From Actinacidiphila cocklensis (lineage in GTDB: Bacteria > Actinomycetota > Actinomycetes > Streptomycetales > Streptomycetaceae): a DNA stretch of 64,000 nucleotides. Shown here in pieces: positions 1 through 8,353 of this stretch (the stretch's first letter is position 1; each line of letters starts with the position of its first letter). The notes under the pieces are model-generated. The model saw nothing but the letters and a program-made list of their open reading frames with translations, made no database searches and was not told where the DNA came from. The stretch covers positions 1 to 64,000 of the forward strand of contig NZ_CAJSLV010000046.1 of assembly GCF_907177275.1 (NCBI RefSeq), in the 5' to 3' direction. Both the position numbers and the translations under genes were made by a program.

Positions 1-1577
1 GGTCGGCGCAGCCCGAAGCGGCGCCCGGTGCCGGGCTCCGCGGGGTGCAGGACGACGCCGAGGACGGCGGCGCCGGCGGCGTCGACCAGTTCGCGTACGC
101 GTTCCAGGTCGGCGCGGTGCACGGCCCGCGGGTCGCACACCACGACGACGCCGTCGACGCGGTCGGCCAGCGCGACGGCGTCGGCGTAGGCCAGGACGGG
201 CGGCGCGAGGACGACGACGACGGAGCCGGGCTCGTCGGCCTCGGCGAAGAGCCGTCCGGCCGGGGAGGAGGTCAGCGCGCGGGCGACGTTGCGCACCCGG
301 CGTCCCGGCACCAGGTCGAAGGAGCCGGACTCCCCCGCGTCGATGGGGATCTGCAGCCCCGCGGGCCAGCCGCCCTCGCCGAGGCCCGGCGCCCTGGCCC
401 AGCCGGGCCGGGCGCCGTCCGCGGTGCGCAGCCGGGCGGACAGCGCGGGGGTGCGCAGGTCGGCCTCGACGAGCAGCACCTCCATGCCCATCTCGGCGAA
501 GGAGGCGGCCAGGTTGACGGCGACGGCCGCGGGCGTCTCGCCGGTGCCGCGCGGGGCGACGACCAGCAGGCGGCGGCTCTCGGAGAAGCGCTTGTCGTGG
601 GTGAGCCGGAAGGCGACCGCGCGGTACTCCTCGGCGAGCCGCCCGTCGCCGCGCCCGCCGGCGAGCAGGGTGCCGGTGCCGTTCGCGGCGGCCCGGCCGC
701 GCAGCCGGGGCAGGGTGCCGAGCACGGGGGCGCCCAGCGCGCGGGTGACCTCGGCGTCGCTGCGCACGGTCGGGTCGAAGACCAGCCGCACCCAGGCCAG
801 CAGCAGGCCGAGCGCGATACCGACGCCGCCGCCGAGGCCGAGCATCATCGACAGCCCGGGTCCCGAGGGCGCGGAGGGTGCGATGCCCGGCTTGATGACC
901 ACGCCGGGCGTGGTGTCCAGGGCGCGCAACCCGCTGATGTCGGAGTTGAGCTGGGTGATCCGGCTGAGCAGGTTGGTCTGCGAGGAGACCAGGGTGCCGA
1001 CGACCTGGCTGCTCTTGGCGCGGGCGATCTGGTCGAGCAGGTCGTTGCGCTGGGTGACCATCGGGTCCAGCTGGGACTGGTAACTGGTCACCATCCGCGC
1101 GACGGTGGCCTTCGTCTGCGCCTGCCGGTCGTCCAGGTAGGCCTTGGTGAAGGCGTTCACCCAGTCCGCGGCGTGCTCTGCGGTGCCGGCCGTGCAGGTG
1201 AAGCGCAGCACGAGGGTGTTGGGCGGGTTGGTCACCTGGAGGCACTTGGACATCGTGGTGACCGGCGACCCCGCGGTCTTCGCCGCCGCGGCGGCGACGG
1301 TGCTGCTCAGCGCGCTCTGCCGCTCGGTGCCGATGTCGATGTTCTTGTCGGCGGTGGCCCCGGCCACGAAGGGGTCCTCGATGGCGGCCCTGACCCGCAC
1401 CTCGCTGGTCGCCGTGTAGCTGTCGGCGCCGCTGAAGGCGAGGTAGGCGCCGCCGAGCAGGCCGATCAGCAACCCGGTCACCAGCAGCGCCCGGTAGCGG
1501 ATCAGCTGGCGGAACTGGTCGCGCAGCAGGTCGGGTTCGTCCTGCGACGGCTGCTCTGCCCGCGTCACGTCGGTCAC
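1..1577 (-). CDS. Wzz / BY-kinase-like polysaccharide chain-length protein (3' end cut by window edge)
   Basis: The reading frame opens at a GTG whose first four bases overlap the stop of the upstream glycosyltransferase (GTGA overlap) and is still open at base 1, giving about 525 residues. Seen: a first membrane segment near residues 30-50 (LLVTGLLIGLLGGAYLAF), a Wzz-type periplasmic part with coiled-coil character, a second membrane segment near residue 255, then a P-loop ATPase of the CpsD/BY-kinase class. The Walker A equivalent reads RGTGETPAAV, so the expected lysine is Glu; Walker A-prime reads LLVEADLR and the Walker B region reads VVVLAPP without the usual acidic residue. Family role: control of exopolysaccharide chain length and export. 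The degenerate ATP site suggests weak or absent kinase activity. The C-terminal tyrosine cluster, if present, lies outside the window. Confidence 0.85.
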   Translation of the reverse strand, partial: MTDVTRAEQPSQDEPDLLRDQFRQLIRYRALLVTGLLIGLLGGAYLAFSGADSYTATSEVRVRAAIEDPFVAGATADKNIDIGTERQSALSSTVAAAAAKTAGSPVTTMSKCLQVTNPPNTLVLRFTCTAGTAEHAADWVNAFTKAYLDDRQAQTKATVARMVTSYQSQLDPMVTQRNDLLDQIARAKSSQVVGTLVSSQTNLLSRITQLNSDISGLRALDTTPGVVIKPGIAPSAPSGPGLSMMLGLGGGVGIALGLLLAWVRLVFDPTVRSDAEVTRALGAPVLGTLPRLRGRAAANGTGTLLAGGRGDGRLAEEYRAVAFRLTHDKRFSESRRLLVVAPRGTGETPAAVAVNLAASFAEMGMEVLLVEADLRTPALSARLRTADGARPGWARAPGLGEGGWPAGLQIPIDAGESGSFDLVPGRRVRNVARALTSSPAGRLFAEADEPGSVVVVLAPPVLAYADAVALADRVDGVVVVCDPRAVHRADLERVRELVDAAGAAVLGVVLHPAEPGTGRRFGLRR

Positions 1578-2866
1578 TTGGCCTCTGCCCCCTCGTCTTC
1601 CCCGGCCCCGGGCTCGCCCGCGGCCGCCCTGCGCGGGTGTTCGCCCAGCGCCTCGGCGAGCAGCGCGTCGATCCGCGCCAGGCCCGCCTCGCGACTCAGA
1701 TGCTCGCGTACGTAGACCGGTCCGCGCGCCCCCAGCGCGTCGGCCCTGCCAGGATCATCGGACAGTGCGCGCACCGCGTCCAGCAGGGCGCGCGGGTCTT
1801 CCGGGGCGACCACGAGGCCGGCGCCCGAGCGCTCGACCTCCGCCGCGGTGCCGCCCGCCGCCGCGACCGAGGCGAGCACCGGGCGCCCGGCGGCGAAGTA
1901 GGAGGTGAGCTTGGACGGGATGCTCATGTCCAGCACCGACGCCCGCTGGGTGACCGCCAGGACGTCGGCGGCGGCCAGCACATCGGGGAAGTCCGCGTCG
2001 TCGGCGGGTGGTGCGAACTGCAGGTTGGGCAGTCCGCCCGCCAACTCCCGCAGCACCGAACGCTGGTTGCCGTCGCCCATGAGCACGACGAGCAGGTCCG
2101 GGTCCAGCCGGGCGGCCTCGACCAGGACTTCCAGGCCCTGCTTGAGGCCCATGTTGCCCGAGTGCAGCAGCACGGTCCGCCCGGGCCGCCAGCCGAGCCG
2201 GGCGCGCATCTCCTCCCGGGGGCGCGAAGGGCTGCGGACGTGCGACCAGTTGGGCACCAGCCGTATTCGCTCCTCGGGCACCCCGAGGGCGGCGACCTTC
2301 GGGACGAACGTCTCGTGTATCACCCCGACCAGGGTGGCCCGGCGCAGGGCGTACGACTCCGCGGCCCCGGCCGCCGCGGCGACCCGGCCGCCGCCGCGTA
2401 TCCCGCTCTGCCTGGCCGCCGCGCCCATCAGGTCCTGCACCACGGGGACGTACGGCACGCGGTACCGGCGGGCCAGCCGGGCGCCGAGTATCCCGCCCGC
2501 CAGACTGGGGAGTTGGGCGACGACCGCGTCGGGCCTGCCCATCGCGGGCGGGGCGTAGACGCCGTGCGCGAGCACCGACGCCTCGAACAGCGCCCGGCGC
2601 ACCGCGGTCTGCCGCGGCGGGACGGTGTGCCGCCGCCGGTGCACCCGTACCCCGGCGCGCTCCTCCTCCGCACGCCACACCCCCGCGTAGGCCGGATCGA
2701 CCCGCCACGCCGGGTAGTGCGGCATCCCGGCGAGCACGTGCACCTCGGCGCCGCCAGCCGCCCAGTGCTCGGCGATCTGGGTGGCGTAAGGGCCTATTCC
2801 GGCGTGCTCGGGCGCGTAGTTGGTGGAGACCAGCAGCAGTCGGCGGCGCGTGCCGGAACCGGCCAC
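1574..2866 (-). CDS. GT4-type glycosyltransferase (WcaI-like)
   Basis: A 430-residue protein with the two-Rossmann-domain GT-B layout. The N-terminus reads LLLVSTNYAPEHAGIGPYA, the acceptor-side signature of WcaI/colanic-acid-type transferases. The C-terminal half has the donor-binding strand (LLHSGNMGLKQG) and a helix with SIPSKLTSYFAAGRPVLAS, where nucleotide-sugar glycosyltransferases carry their conserved acidic/serine patch. The frame is open to an ATG at 2917, but GTG 2866 is preferred because GGAAGG lies about eight bases upstream. It is translationally coupled to the Wzz-like gene, so it probably adds a sugar to a lipid-linked exopolysaccharide intermediate at the inner membrane face. 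The sugar cannot be read from the sequence. Confidence 0.88.
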   Translation of the reverse strand: MAGSGTRRRLLLVSTNYAPEHAGIGPYATQIAEHWAAGGAEVHVLAGMPHYPAWRVDPAYAGVWRAEEERAGVRVHRRRHTVPPRQTAVRRALFEASVLAHGVYAPPAMGRPDAVVAQLPSLAGGILGARLARRYRVPYVPVVQDLMGAAARQSGIRGGGRVAAAAGAAESYALRRATLVGVIHETFVPKVAALGVPEERIRLVPNWSHVRSPSRPREEMRARLGWRPGRTVLLHSGNMGLKQGLEVLVEAARLDPDLLVVLMGDGNQRSVLRELAGGLPNLQFAPPADDADFPDVLAAADVLAVTQRASVLDMSIPSKLTSYFAAGRPVLASVAAAGGTAAEVERSGAGLVVAPEDPRALLDAVRALSDDPGRADALGARGPVYVREHLSREAGLARIDALLAEALGEHPRRAAAGEPGAGEDEGAEAK

Positions 2867-3069
2867 GGCGTGTTCCTTCCCCCCAGACGAACAACCCACA
2901 GACGAACAACTGCCCACACTAGCCGTTCACCGGGGCATCACGCCCGGTGTTGCCAAGCGTTGGACTTTGGCAAATCGCCGCTTGACCGCGCGGCGGCCCG
3001 GCTATCGTCTGAGACTCCGCAACGCCGGGGAGCGTTGTACGGTTTTTCGTGCGACTGGGGGGTCGTGTC

Positions 3070-3531
3070 ATGACACAGCGGATCGGTACGCACCGGGTCG
3101 GCTACGCACCGGGGGTCTACGACCTCTTCCACGTCGGGCACCTCAACATCCTGCGGCACGCCCGCAGCCAGTGCGACTACCTCGTGGCGGGCGTCGTCTC
3201 CGACGAGATGGCCCAACTCGCCAAGGGCCGGAGCCCGGTGGTGCCGCTGGTGGAGCGGCTGGAGATCGTCCGCAGCGTGCGGTTCGTGGACGCCGCCTTC
3301 GTGGAGACGGTGCCCGACAAGGTCGAGACCTGGCGGCAGGTCAGGTTCGACGTGCTGTTCAAGGGCGACGACTGGCGCGGCACGGACAAGGGCCTGCGGC
3401 TGGAGCGGGACTTCGCGGCGGTGGGGGTGGAGATCGTCTACTTCCCCTACACCGTGCACACGTCGAGCACCCAGCTGCGCCGGGCGCTCGACGTGCTGAC
3501 CGAACCGGTCAGACCCTCCGAAGCTCTCTGA
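3070..3531 (+). CDS. cytidylyltransferase, glycerol-3-phosphate cytidylyltransferase (TagD)-like
   Basis: A 153-residue single-domain nucleotidyltransferase. It opens with GYAPGVYDLFHVGHLN: the HVGH is the HxGH nucleotide-binding motif. Later elements are KGRSPVVPLVERLEIV, the substrate-binding arginine segment, and a C-terminal HTSSTQLRR in place of RTxGISTT. Length and motifs match TagD and the cytidylyltransferase domain of ethanolamine-phosphate enzymes, so the product should be a CDP-alcohol. ATG 3070 is chosen over GTG 3049 because a G-rich Shine-Dalgarno sequence sits seven bases ahead. It converges on the CDP-alcohol phosphotransferase gene and overlaps it by 23 bases; the pair plausibly makes and then uses the same activated alcohol. 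The exact alcohol is inferred only. Confidence 0.85.
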   Translation: MTQRIGTHRVGYAPGVYDLFHVGHLNILRHARSQCDYLVAGVVSDEMAQLAKGRSPVVPLVERLEIVRSVRFVDAAFVETVPDKVETWRQVRFDVLFKGDDWRGTDKGLRLERDFAAVGVEIVYFPYTVHTSSTQLRRALDVLTEPVRPSEAL

Positions 3532-4300
3532 ACCACTTCGTGAGGAAGGCCGCCAGGAAGACCGCGTGCACGGCGAACAGCGCGAGGTAGGCGTACCGGA
3601 AGGCGTCCTGGCTGCCGAGCAGCAGGAAGACGGCGCAGAAGACCCCGTAGTCCACGGGGAGCAGGGCGACGGCCCGCAGCCGTGACGGCACCGGGGCCGC
3701 CCCCGGGGCCGCCTTCGGCTTGAGCTTGTCGGTGAGCAGGCCACCGAAGAAGATCATGACTGCGGCGAGTTGGAAGCCGAGCGGGAGCAGGAGCCAGGTG
3801 TCGCCCGGGAGGGCGAAGTGGCGGTAGAAGGTGATCAGCACGGCCGCGTGCACCGCGGTGATCTTCGCGCAGTCCACGACGTGGTCCAGCCACTCGCCCG
3901 CAGGGCCGCCCGTGCCGAGCAGCCGGGCGAGCTGGCCGTCGGCCGAGTCGAAGGCGAAGCCGAGGGCCAGGGCGGCGTAGACCGCGGCCGCCAGGCCCCA
4001 CGACGGTGCGGCCACCGCGAGCGCGGCGATGCCGCCGCCGCTGAAGGCCGCGCTCACCAGGGTGACCTGGTTGGGCGTCATCCCGGCGCGGTACGCCCCC
4101 GCCGCGAGCACCCGCCCTGCGGGCCGGTTGACGTACCGCGAGTACAACGACACGCCTTTGGCCGCTTTCTGCGCCGCCGCCAGGCGCCTCAGCGCCTGGC
4201 GATACGTCATCGCCTCCGCTGCGGACGCCGCGGACGCCGCGGACGCCGCGGACGCCGCCTGCGGCGCCGGGTCAGCCGGTGTCGTCACCTGATCCCCCAC
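3509..4300 (-). CDS. CDP-alcohol phosphatidyltransferase family membrane protein
   Basis: The diagnostic CDP-alcohol signature is complete: DSADGQLAR, eight residues, G, three residues, D, three residues, D (within DHVVD). The Asp residues bind the metal and drive transfer of the phospho-alcohol. About six membrane segments follow the usual plan. The first ~30 residues are a low-complexity Ala/Ser run (AAS repeated), encoded by a tandem nonamer near 4215-4262. GTG 4300 is chosen because GGAGGAG stands just upstream; GTG 4288 is the alternative. Substrates cannot be assigned; the neighbouring cytidylyltransferase suggests a CDP-alcohol made locally rather than CDP-diacylglycerol. The frame stays open far upstream, but that stretch is the repetitive spacer and is not coding. 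Confidence 0.85.
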   Translation of the reverse strand: MGDQVTTPADPAPQAASAASAASAASAAEAMTYRQALRRLAAAQKAAKGVSLYSRYVNRPAGRVLAAGAYRAGMTPNQVTLVSAAFSGGGIAALAVAAPSWGLAAAVYAALALGFAFDSADGQLARLLGTGGPAGEWLDHVVDCAKITAVHAAVLITFYRHFALPGDTWLLLPLGFQLAAVMIFFGGLLTDKLKPKAAPGAAPVPSRLRAVALLPVDYGVFCAVFLLLGSQDAFRYAYLALFAVHAVFLAAFLTKWFRELRRV

Positions 4301-5003
4301 TCGCTTCTCCTCCCACCCCACCGCCGCGTTGCGGCGGGCCTCCACCACCACTGGGCGCGGCCCTTTGCGCACCCAGCTCCCCCACCGGCCGGTGGCCCGT
4401 CTCCGGCAGAAGCAGCCCCCTTCGGCCGGAGACGACCCGCGCCCCGGTCGGCGCTGGTCGCGCAGTCCCGCCCCCAGAGCCTCGCCTGGGGATACCCCCA
4501 GCGCCGCCTGACAAGCACCGCCCTCCGCAGAGGCACCCCCCACCACCCCGAAAACCGCCGCCCTCGGCACGAGAGGGCAACCACCAGGGGCGCGACGAAC
4601 TGCGCGACCAGCCCACCACTCGCCGGTGGTCCGGCACGAACCGAACAGCCCCCTTCGGCCGGAGACGACCCGCACCCCGGTCGGGGCTGAGCGCGCCGTT
4701 CCTCCCCCAGAGCCTCGCCTGGGGGTACCCCCACCCGAGCTTCGCCTGGGGCCACCCCCAGCGCCGCCTGAAAACGCTCACCCTCTCCGTCAGAGGGCAG
4801 CCCTCAGGGGCGCGGGGAACTGCGCGCGCAACCCGCCACCAGCCGGTGGTCCGGCACAGACCGGGCAGCCCCCCCGGGTCGGGGACGACCCGTGCGCCCA
4901 CGATGGGCAAAATCATGATGCCAGGGGCACGGCCCCTGGCGATGCGGCATTCGTGGGATCGTGCGGCCCCATCGGTCGGATAAATAAGACATTAGGCCCT
5001 AAA
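4301..5003. repeat. Intergenic tandem-repeat region (about 233-bp unit)
   Basis: No credible gene lies here; the open frames are GC artefacts. Two long copies are offset by 233 bases: CCCCCTTCGGCCGGAGAC at 4416 and 4649, and CAGAGCCTCGCCTGGGG at 4475 and 4708. The second copy has an extra ~27-base internal duplication. A third, shorter and more diverged copy starts near 4845 (shared GGTGGTCCGGCAC). Each unit ends with a version of the dispersed GGGGCGCGGGGAACTGCGCG element (4808). Only the last ~60 bases before the deacetylase gene are AT-richer (GGATAAATAAGACATTAG, about 4978-4994) and could hold its promoter. Confidence 0.75.
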
Positions 5004-5012
5004 GTGACGCCG

Positions 5013-5810
5013 ATGTCGATCTCTCGCCGCAACCTCCTCCAGGTGACCGCCTCCGAGGCGCTGCTGTCCGGCTGCACCGGCGGCAGGGCCGCCTCCACGG
5101 GGCCGGATCCCGCGACGCCGCCTGCCGCGGGTGCGCCGTCGGCCAAGAGCGGTGGCACGCCCGTGCCCGGCAGCACGACGGCGGGCCCGCTGCCGCCGCT
5201 GCCGCCCGGACTGCCCGACCAGATCGAGCACGGCCCGCGCACCCGGCCGCAGCTGGCCCTCACCTTCCATGGGCAGGGCGACCCCGCCCAGGCCGAAGCG
5301 CTGCTGAAGGCCGCCGAGCGGGCCGGCGCGCGGATCACCGTGCTGGCCGTCGGCAACTGGCTCGACGCGTATCCGCAGCTCGCCGCCCGCGTCCTGGCCG
5401 GCGGGCACGAGTTGGGCAACCACACGCAGACGCACGGCGACATCGGCGCCATGGACGCGGCCGCGGCCACCGCGGAGATCGAGGGCTGCGCCCGCCGGCT
5501 GCGGAAGCTGACCGGCACGCCGGGCCGCTGGTTCCGGCCCTCGCAGGCCCGGCTGACCACCGCGCTGGTGCTCTCGCTCGCGAAGAAGGCGGGCTACCCG
5601 CACCTGCTGTCGTACGACGTGGACCCGCTGGACTACACCGACCCCGGCCCGGAGGCGGTCCGCTCGGCCGTGGCCGAAAAAGCAGGACCCGGCTCGGTGG
5701 TCTCGCTGCACTTCGGGCACGCCGGCACCGTCGCCGCGCTGCCGGGAATCCTCGACGACCTGCACCGCCGCGGCCTGCGCGCGGTCACGACCTCGGAGCT
5801 GCTGACCTGA
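5013..5810 (+). CDS. Tat-exported lipoprotein with degenerate polysaccharide deacetylase (NodB) fold
   Basis: The 265-residue protein begins with SRRNLLQ, a twin-arginine motif, and then LLSGC, a lipobox, so it should be a Tat lipoprotein on the outer face of the membrane. After a Pro/Ala-rich linker it has a NodB-like domain. Motif 2 is intact (GNHTQTH, metal-binding HxxxH), but motif 1, normally TFDDG, reads TFHGQGD, and motif 3 reads FRPSQAR. The catalytic-base Asp is therefore missing or displaced, and activity is doubtful. ATG 5013 is chosen; GTG 5004 is in frame and also possible. No clear Shine-Dalgarno is seen. It is coupled to the next gene by a one-base stop/start overlap. Confidence 0.8.
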   Translation: MSISRRNLLQVTASEALLSGCTGGRAASTGPDPATPPAAGAPSAKSGGTPVPGSTTAGPLPPLPPGLPDQIEHGPRTRPQLALTFHGQGDPAQAEALLKAAERAGARITVLAVGNWLDAYPQLAARVLAGGHELGNHTQTHGDIGAMDAAAATAEIEGCARRLRKLTGTPGRWFRPSQARLTTALVLSLAKKAGYPHLLSYDVDPLDYTDPGPEAVRSAVAEKAGPGSVVSLHFGHAGTVAALPGILDDLHRRGLRAVTTSELLT

Positions 5811-7036
5811 TGCGCCGTCACTTCAGTCCCCTGCGCCGCGCGGCCGTCACCGCCGCGGTCACCACCGCCGCCGTCCTGGCCGCAGGGTGCGGCGACACCG
5901 GCACCCGGTCGCCGGCCCCCGCCCCCGCCGTGGCCGCCGTCGTCGCGCAGGCCTCCGCCGCCGCGTCGGCGGCCAAGGCGCAGCGGCTGGCCGCCGCCGC
6001 GCACCCGGGGCTGGCCGGCATGCCGCCGCTGGTCGACCAGCGCGACGTCTACGCCGCCGACCGCCCCAACGCGCTGTCCCCGGTGGTCCGGAACTTCCCC
6101 TCGCTGGTCTACGTGCCCAACAGCGAGTCCAACACCGTCTCGGTGATCGACCCGAAGACGTACAAGGTGGTCAGGACCATTCCGGTGGGCCTGCAGCCGC
6201 AGCACGTCGTGCCGTCGTGGGACCTGAGGACCCTGTGGGTCAACAACGACGTCGGCAACAGCCTGACCCCGATCGACCCGGCCACCGGCAGGGTCGGCGA
6301 GCCGGTCGACGTACACGACCCGTACAACCTGTACTTCACCCCGGACGGGAAGTACGCCATCGTGATGGCCTCGCTGGACCGCCAACTGGTCTTCAGGGAC
6401 GCGCACACCATGGCGGTCAGGAAGGTCGTGCCGGTGAGCTGCTACGGCGTCAACCACGCCGACTTCTCGCCGGACGGCCGCTACTTCATCGTCTCCTGCG
6501 AGTTCTCCGGCGAGCTGCTGAAGGTCGACACCGCCGCGATGAAGATCGTCGGCCAGCAGCGGCTGCCGATGGAGGGCGCGATGCCGCAGGACGTCAAGAT
6601 CTCGCCGGACGGCAGCACCTGGTACATCGCCGACATGGTCGCCAACGGCGTCTGGACGATGAACGGCGACACCTTCTCCAAGCCGGTGCTGCTGCCCACC
6701 GGCAAGGGCGCGCACGGCCTGTACGTCTCGCGCGACTCGAGGTACCTCTACGTCACCAACCGCGGCGAGGGCTCGGTCTCCCTGCTGGACTTCGCGACCG
6801 GCAGGCTCGTCACCAAGTGGCACATCGACGGCGGCGGCAGCCCCGACATGGGCGGTGTCTCCGCCGACGGCAAGGTGCTGTGGCTCACCGGCCGCTACAA
6901 CGCCGAGGTCTACGCCCTGGACACCGCCACCGGCCGCACCCTGGCCAAGATCCCGGTCGGCTCGGGGCCGCACGGGCTGGCCGTCTACCCGCAGCCGGGC
7001 CGCTACTCCCTGGGCCACACCGGCATCTTCCGCTGA
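5810..7036 (+). CDS. YVTN-type beta-propeller lipoprotein
   Basis: 408 residues. The N-terminus AAVLAAGCGD is a lipoprotein signal with the lipobox Cys near residue 27. From about residue 95 the sequence is a run of seven-bladed-propeller repeats of the YVTN/surface-antigen class: YVPNSESNTVSVIDPKTYKVVRTIPVG, then blades with YNLYFTPDGKYAIV, VNHADFSPDGRYFIV, YLYVTNRGEGSVSLLD and VYALDTATGRTLAKIPVG fragments. Such proteins are extracellular binding scaffolds with no predictable ligand. Its ATG overlaps the last base of the deacetylase stop, so the two lipoproteins are made together and may work as a pair at the cell wall. Confidence 0.88.
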   Translation: MRRHFSPLRRAAVTAAVTTAAVLAAGCGDTGTRSPAPAPAVAAVVAQASAAASAAKAQRLAAAAHPGLAGMPPLVDQRDVYAADRPNALSPVVRNFPSLVYVPNSESNTVSVIDPKTYKVVRTIPVGLQPQHVVPSWDLRTLWVNNDVGNSLTPIDPATGRVGEPVDVHDPYNLYFTPDGKYAIVMASLDRQLVFRDAHTMAVRKVVPVSCYGVNHADFSPDGRYFIVSCEFSGELLKVDTAAMKIVGQQRLPMEGAMPQDVKISPDGSTWYIADMVANGVWTMNGDTFSKPVLLPTGKGAHGLYVSRDSRYLYVTNRGEGSVSLLDFATGRLVTKWHIDGGGSPDMGGVSADGKVLWLTGRYNAEVYALDTATGRTLAKIPVGSGPHGLAVYPQPGRYSLGHTGIFR

Positions 7037-7058
7037 GCCGGCGAGGGGCCGCGCGCGG

Positions 7059-8153
7059 TCAGATCCCGGCGGGCAGCGCCCGGGCCAGCCGGGTGGCCGC
7101 GGCGGCCCGCGGCGCGCTGCCCTGGGTGTGCCGGACCGGGTGGACGGTGTTGGCCAGCAGCACCAGGAAGGCGCCGGACGCCGGGTCCAGGACCAGGCAG
7201 GTGCCGGTGAAGCCCGTGTGGCCCAGGGCGCCGCGCCCCGCGAGCTCGCCCATGAACCAGGGCTGGTCGGTCTCGAAGCCGAAGCCGGGCGTCAGCGGCA
7301 GGGTGCCGTCGAGCAGGGCGGCGGCGAAGAGCGCCAGGTCCCAGGCGGTGGAGAAGAGCCCGGCGTGGCCGGCGACCAGGCCCATGGCGTACGCGTTCTC
7401 GTCGTGGACGGTGCCGCGCACCATGCCGCGGTCGAGCTTGCCCCAGGGCCGCCGCTGGTCCTCGGTCGCCGCGGTGCGGCGCTGCCAGGACGGCGGCGGC
7501 GCGAAGCGGGTGGAGCGCATGCCCAGCGGCCTGGTGATGCCGTCGGCGACCAGCCGGTCCAGCGGGCGGCCGGTGACCTGCTCCAGCACGGTCTGGGTGA
7601 GCAGCAGGTTGAGGTCGGAGTAGCAGCGCTGCTCGCCGGGCGGGGTACGGGGCTGCTCGGTGGCCAGCGCGGCGAGCCGCTCCGCGGGGCCGGGGAGGTC
7701 GTAGAGCGGCAGCTCGGGTTGCAGCCCCGAGGTGTGGGTGAGCAGGTGGCGCAGGGAGATGCCGGGCTGCAGACCGGGGACGTACGCGCTGACCGGGGCG
7801 TCCGGGTCCAGGGCGCCGGCCTCGATCTGCTGGACGGCCACGGTCGCGGTGAAGAGCTTGGTGAGCGAGGCCAGGTCGAACACCGTTCCCTGCCGCATCG
7901 GCACCCGCTGCCCGGCCGGCAGCTCCACTCCCCGGCCGGACGGCGCGTCGTACGACCCGTAGCGCACCGCCCAGCCGACCGCCTCGTGCAGCGCGACGAC
8001 ACGGCCGCGCCCGGCGAGCACGACCGCGCCCGCGCACCACGCGGGGCCGGCCGCCGTGTCCAGCGCGGCGGTCAGCTCGGGGACGATCCTGCCGATCTCG
8101 TCGGCGTCGAGACCCGCCTCAGGGCAGGTACCTCTCGACAGCGGCGGGGCCAT
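7059..8153 (-). CDS. Serine hydrolase, beta-lactamase class C / penicillin-binding family
   Basis: 364 residues. The catalytic SxxK motif is DLASLTKLFTAT near residue 98; the second motif is CYSDLNLLL (YxN-type) near residue 182; the third, usually KTG/HxG, reads LGHTGFTG near residue 300. This is the layout of D-Ala-D-Ala carboxypeptidase/esterase-type class C proteins. No signal peptide or membrane anchor is visible, so it is probably cytoplasmic. The ATG at 8153 lies inside the end of the small upstream gene (35-base overlap), and no usable later start precedes the first strand of the fold, so this start is kept with some doubt. The natural substrate is unknown. Confidence 0.85.
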   Translation of the reverse strand: MAPPLSRGTCPEAGLDADEIGRIVPELTAALDTAAGPAWCAGAVVLAGRGRVVALHEAVGWAVRYGSYDAPSGRGVELPAGQRVPMRQGTVFDLASLTKLFTATVAVQQIEAGALDPDAPVSAYVPGLQPGISLRHLLTHTSGLQPELPLYDLPGPAERLAALATEQPRTPPGEQRCYSDLNLLLTQTVLEQVTGRPLDRLVADGITRPLGMRSTRFAPPPSWQRRTAATEDQRRPWGKLDRGMVRGTVHDENAYAMGLVAGHAGLFSTAWDLALFAAALLDGTLPLTPGFGFETDQPWFMGELAGRGALGHTGFTGTCLVLDPASGAFLVLLANTVHPVRHTQGSAPRAAAATRLARALPAGI

Positions 8154-8313
8154 GCTCCTCCAGATCCTTGCGGGCCTTCTCGATCAGTTCCGGGGTGATG
8201 TCCCGGCCGGAGGCCATGACCAGGTCCTCCGGATCGACGGTGCTCTCGGCGCCGGTGTGCAGTGAGCTGTCGGCTGTCTTGAACGCCCAGGTGCGTTCGT
8301 CCGGATCGGACAT
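8119..8313 (-). CDS. Small conserved-looking hypothetical protein
   Basis: 64 residues: an acidic N-terminal half (MSDPDERTWAFKTAD) followed by a charged helix (ITPELIEKARKDLEEHG). No signal peptide, membrane segment or metal motif. The start is ATG with GGAGGA shortly upstream, a good ribosome binding site. It overlaps the serine hydrolase start and is likely co-transcribed with it. Codon use is as GC-biased as the neighbours, which supports real coding. I do not recognise a function. Confidence 0.65.
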   Translation of the reverse strand: MSDPDERTWAFKTADSSLHTGAESTVDPEDLVMASGRDITPELIEKARKDLEEHGPAAVERYLP

Positions 8314-8353
8314 CGCTTCCTCCTGATGGCCTCAGGCCGTTCCCCGCGTCGGC

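Noticed and set aside
45-1715. Long plus-strand open frame opposite the Wzz-like gene
   Set aside because: Gly/Asp/Arg-rich shadow of a coding minus strand; it contains no domain and the minus strand has clear family motifs.
3040-3068. GTG 3049 as start of the cytidylyltransferase
   Set aside because: ATG 3070 has a well-spaced G-rich ribosome site and begins at the conserved N-terminus.
4215-4262. GGACGCCGC tandem array as a regulatory repeat
   Set aside because: It codes for the Ala/Ala/Ser N-terminal run of the CDP-alcohol phosphotransferase.
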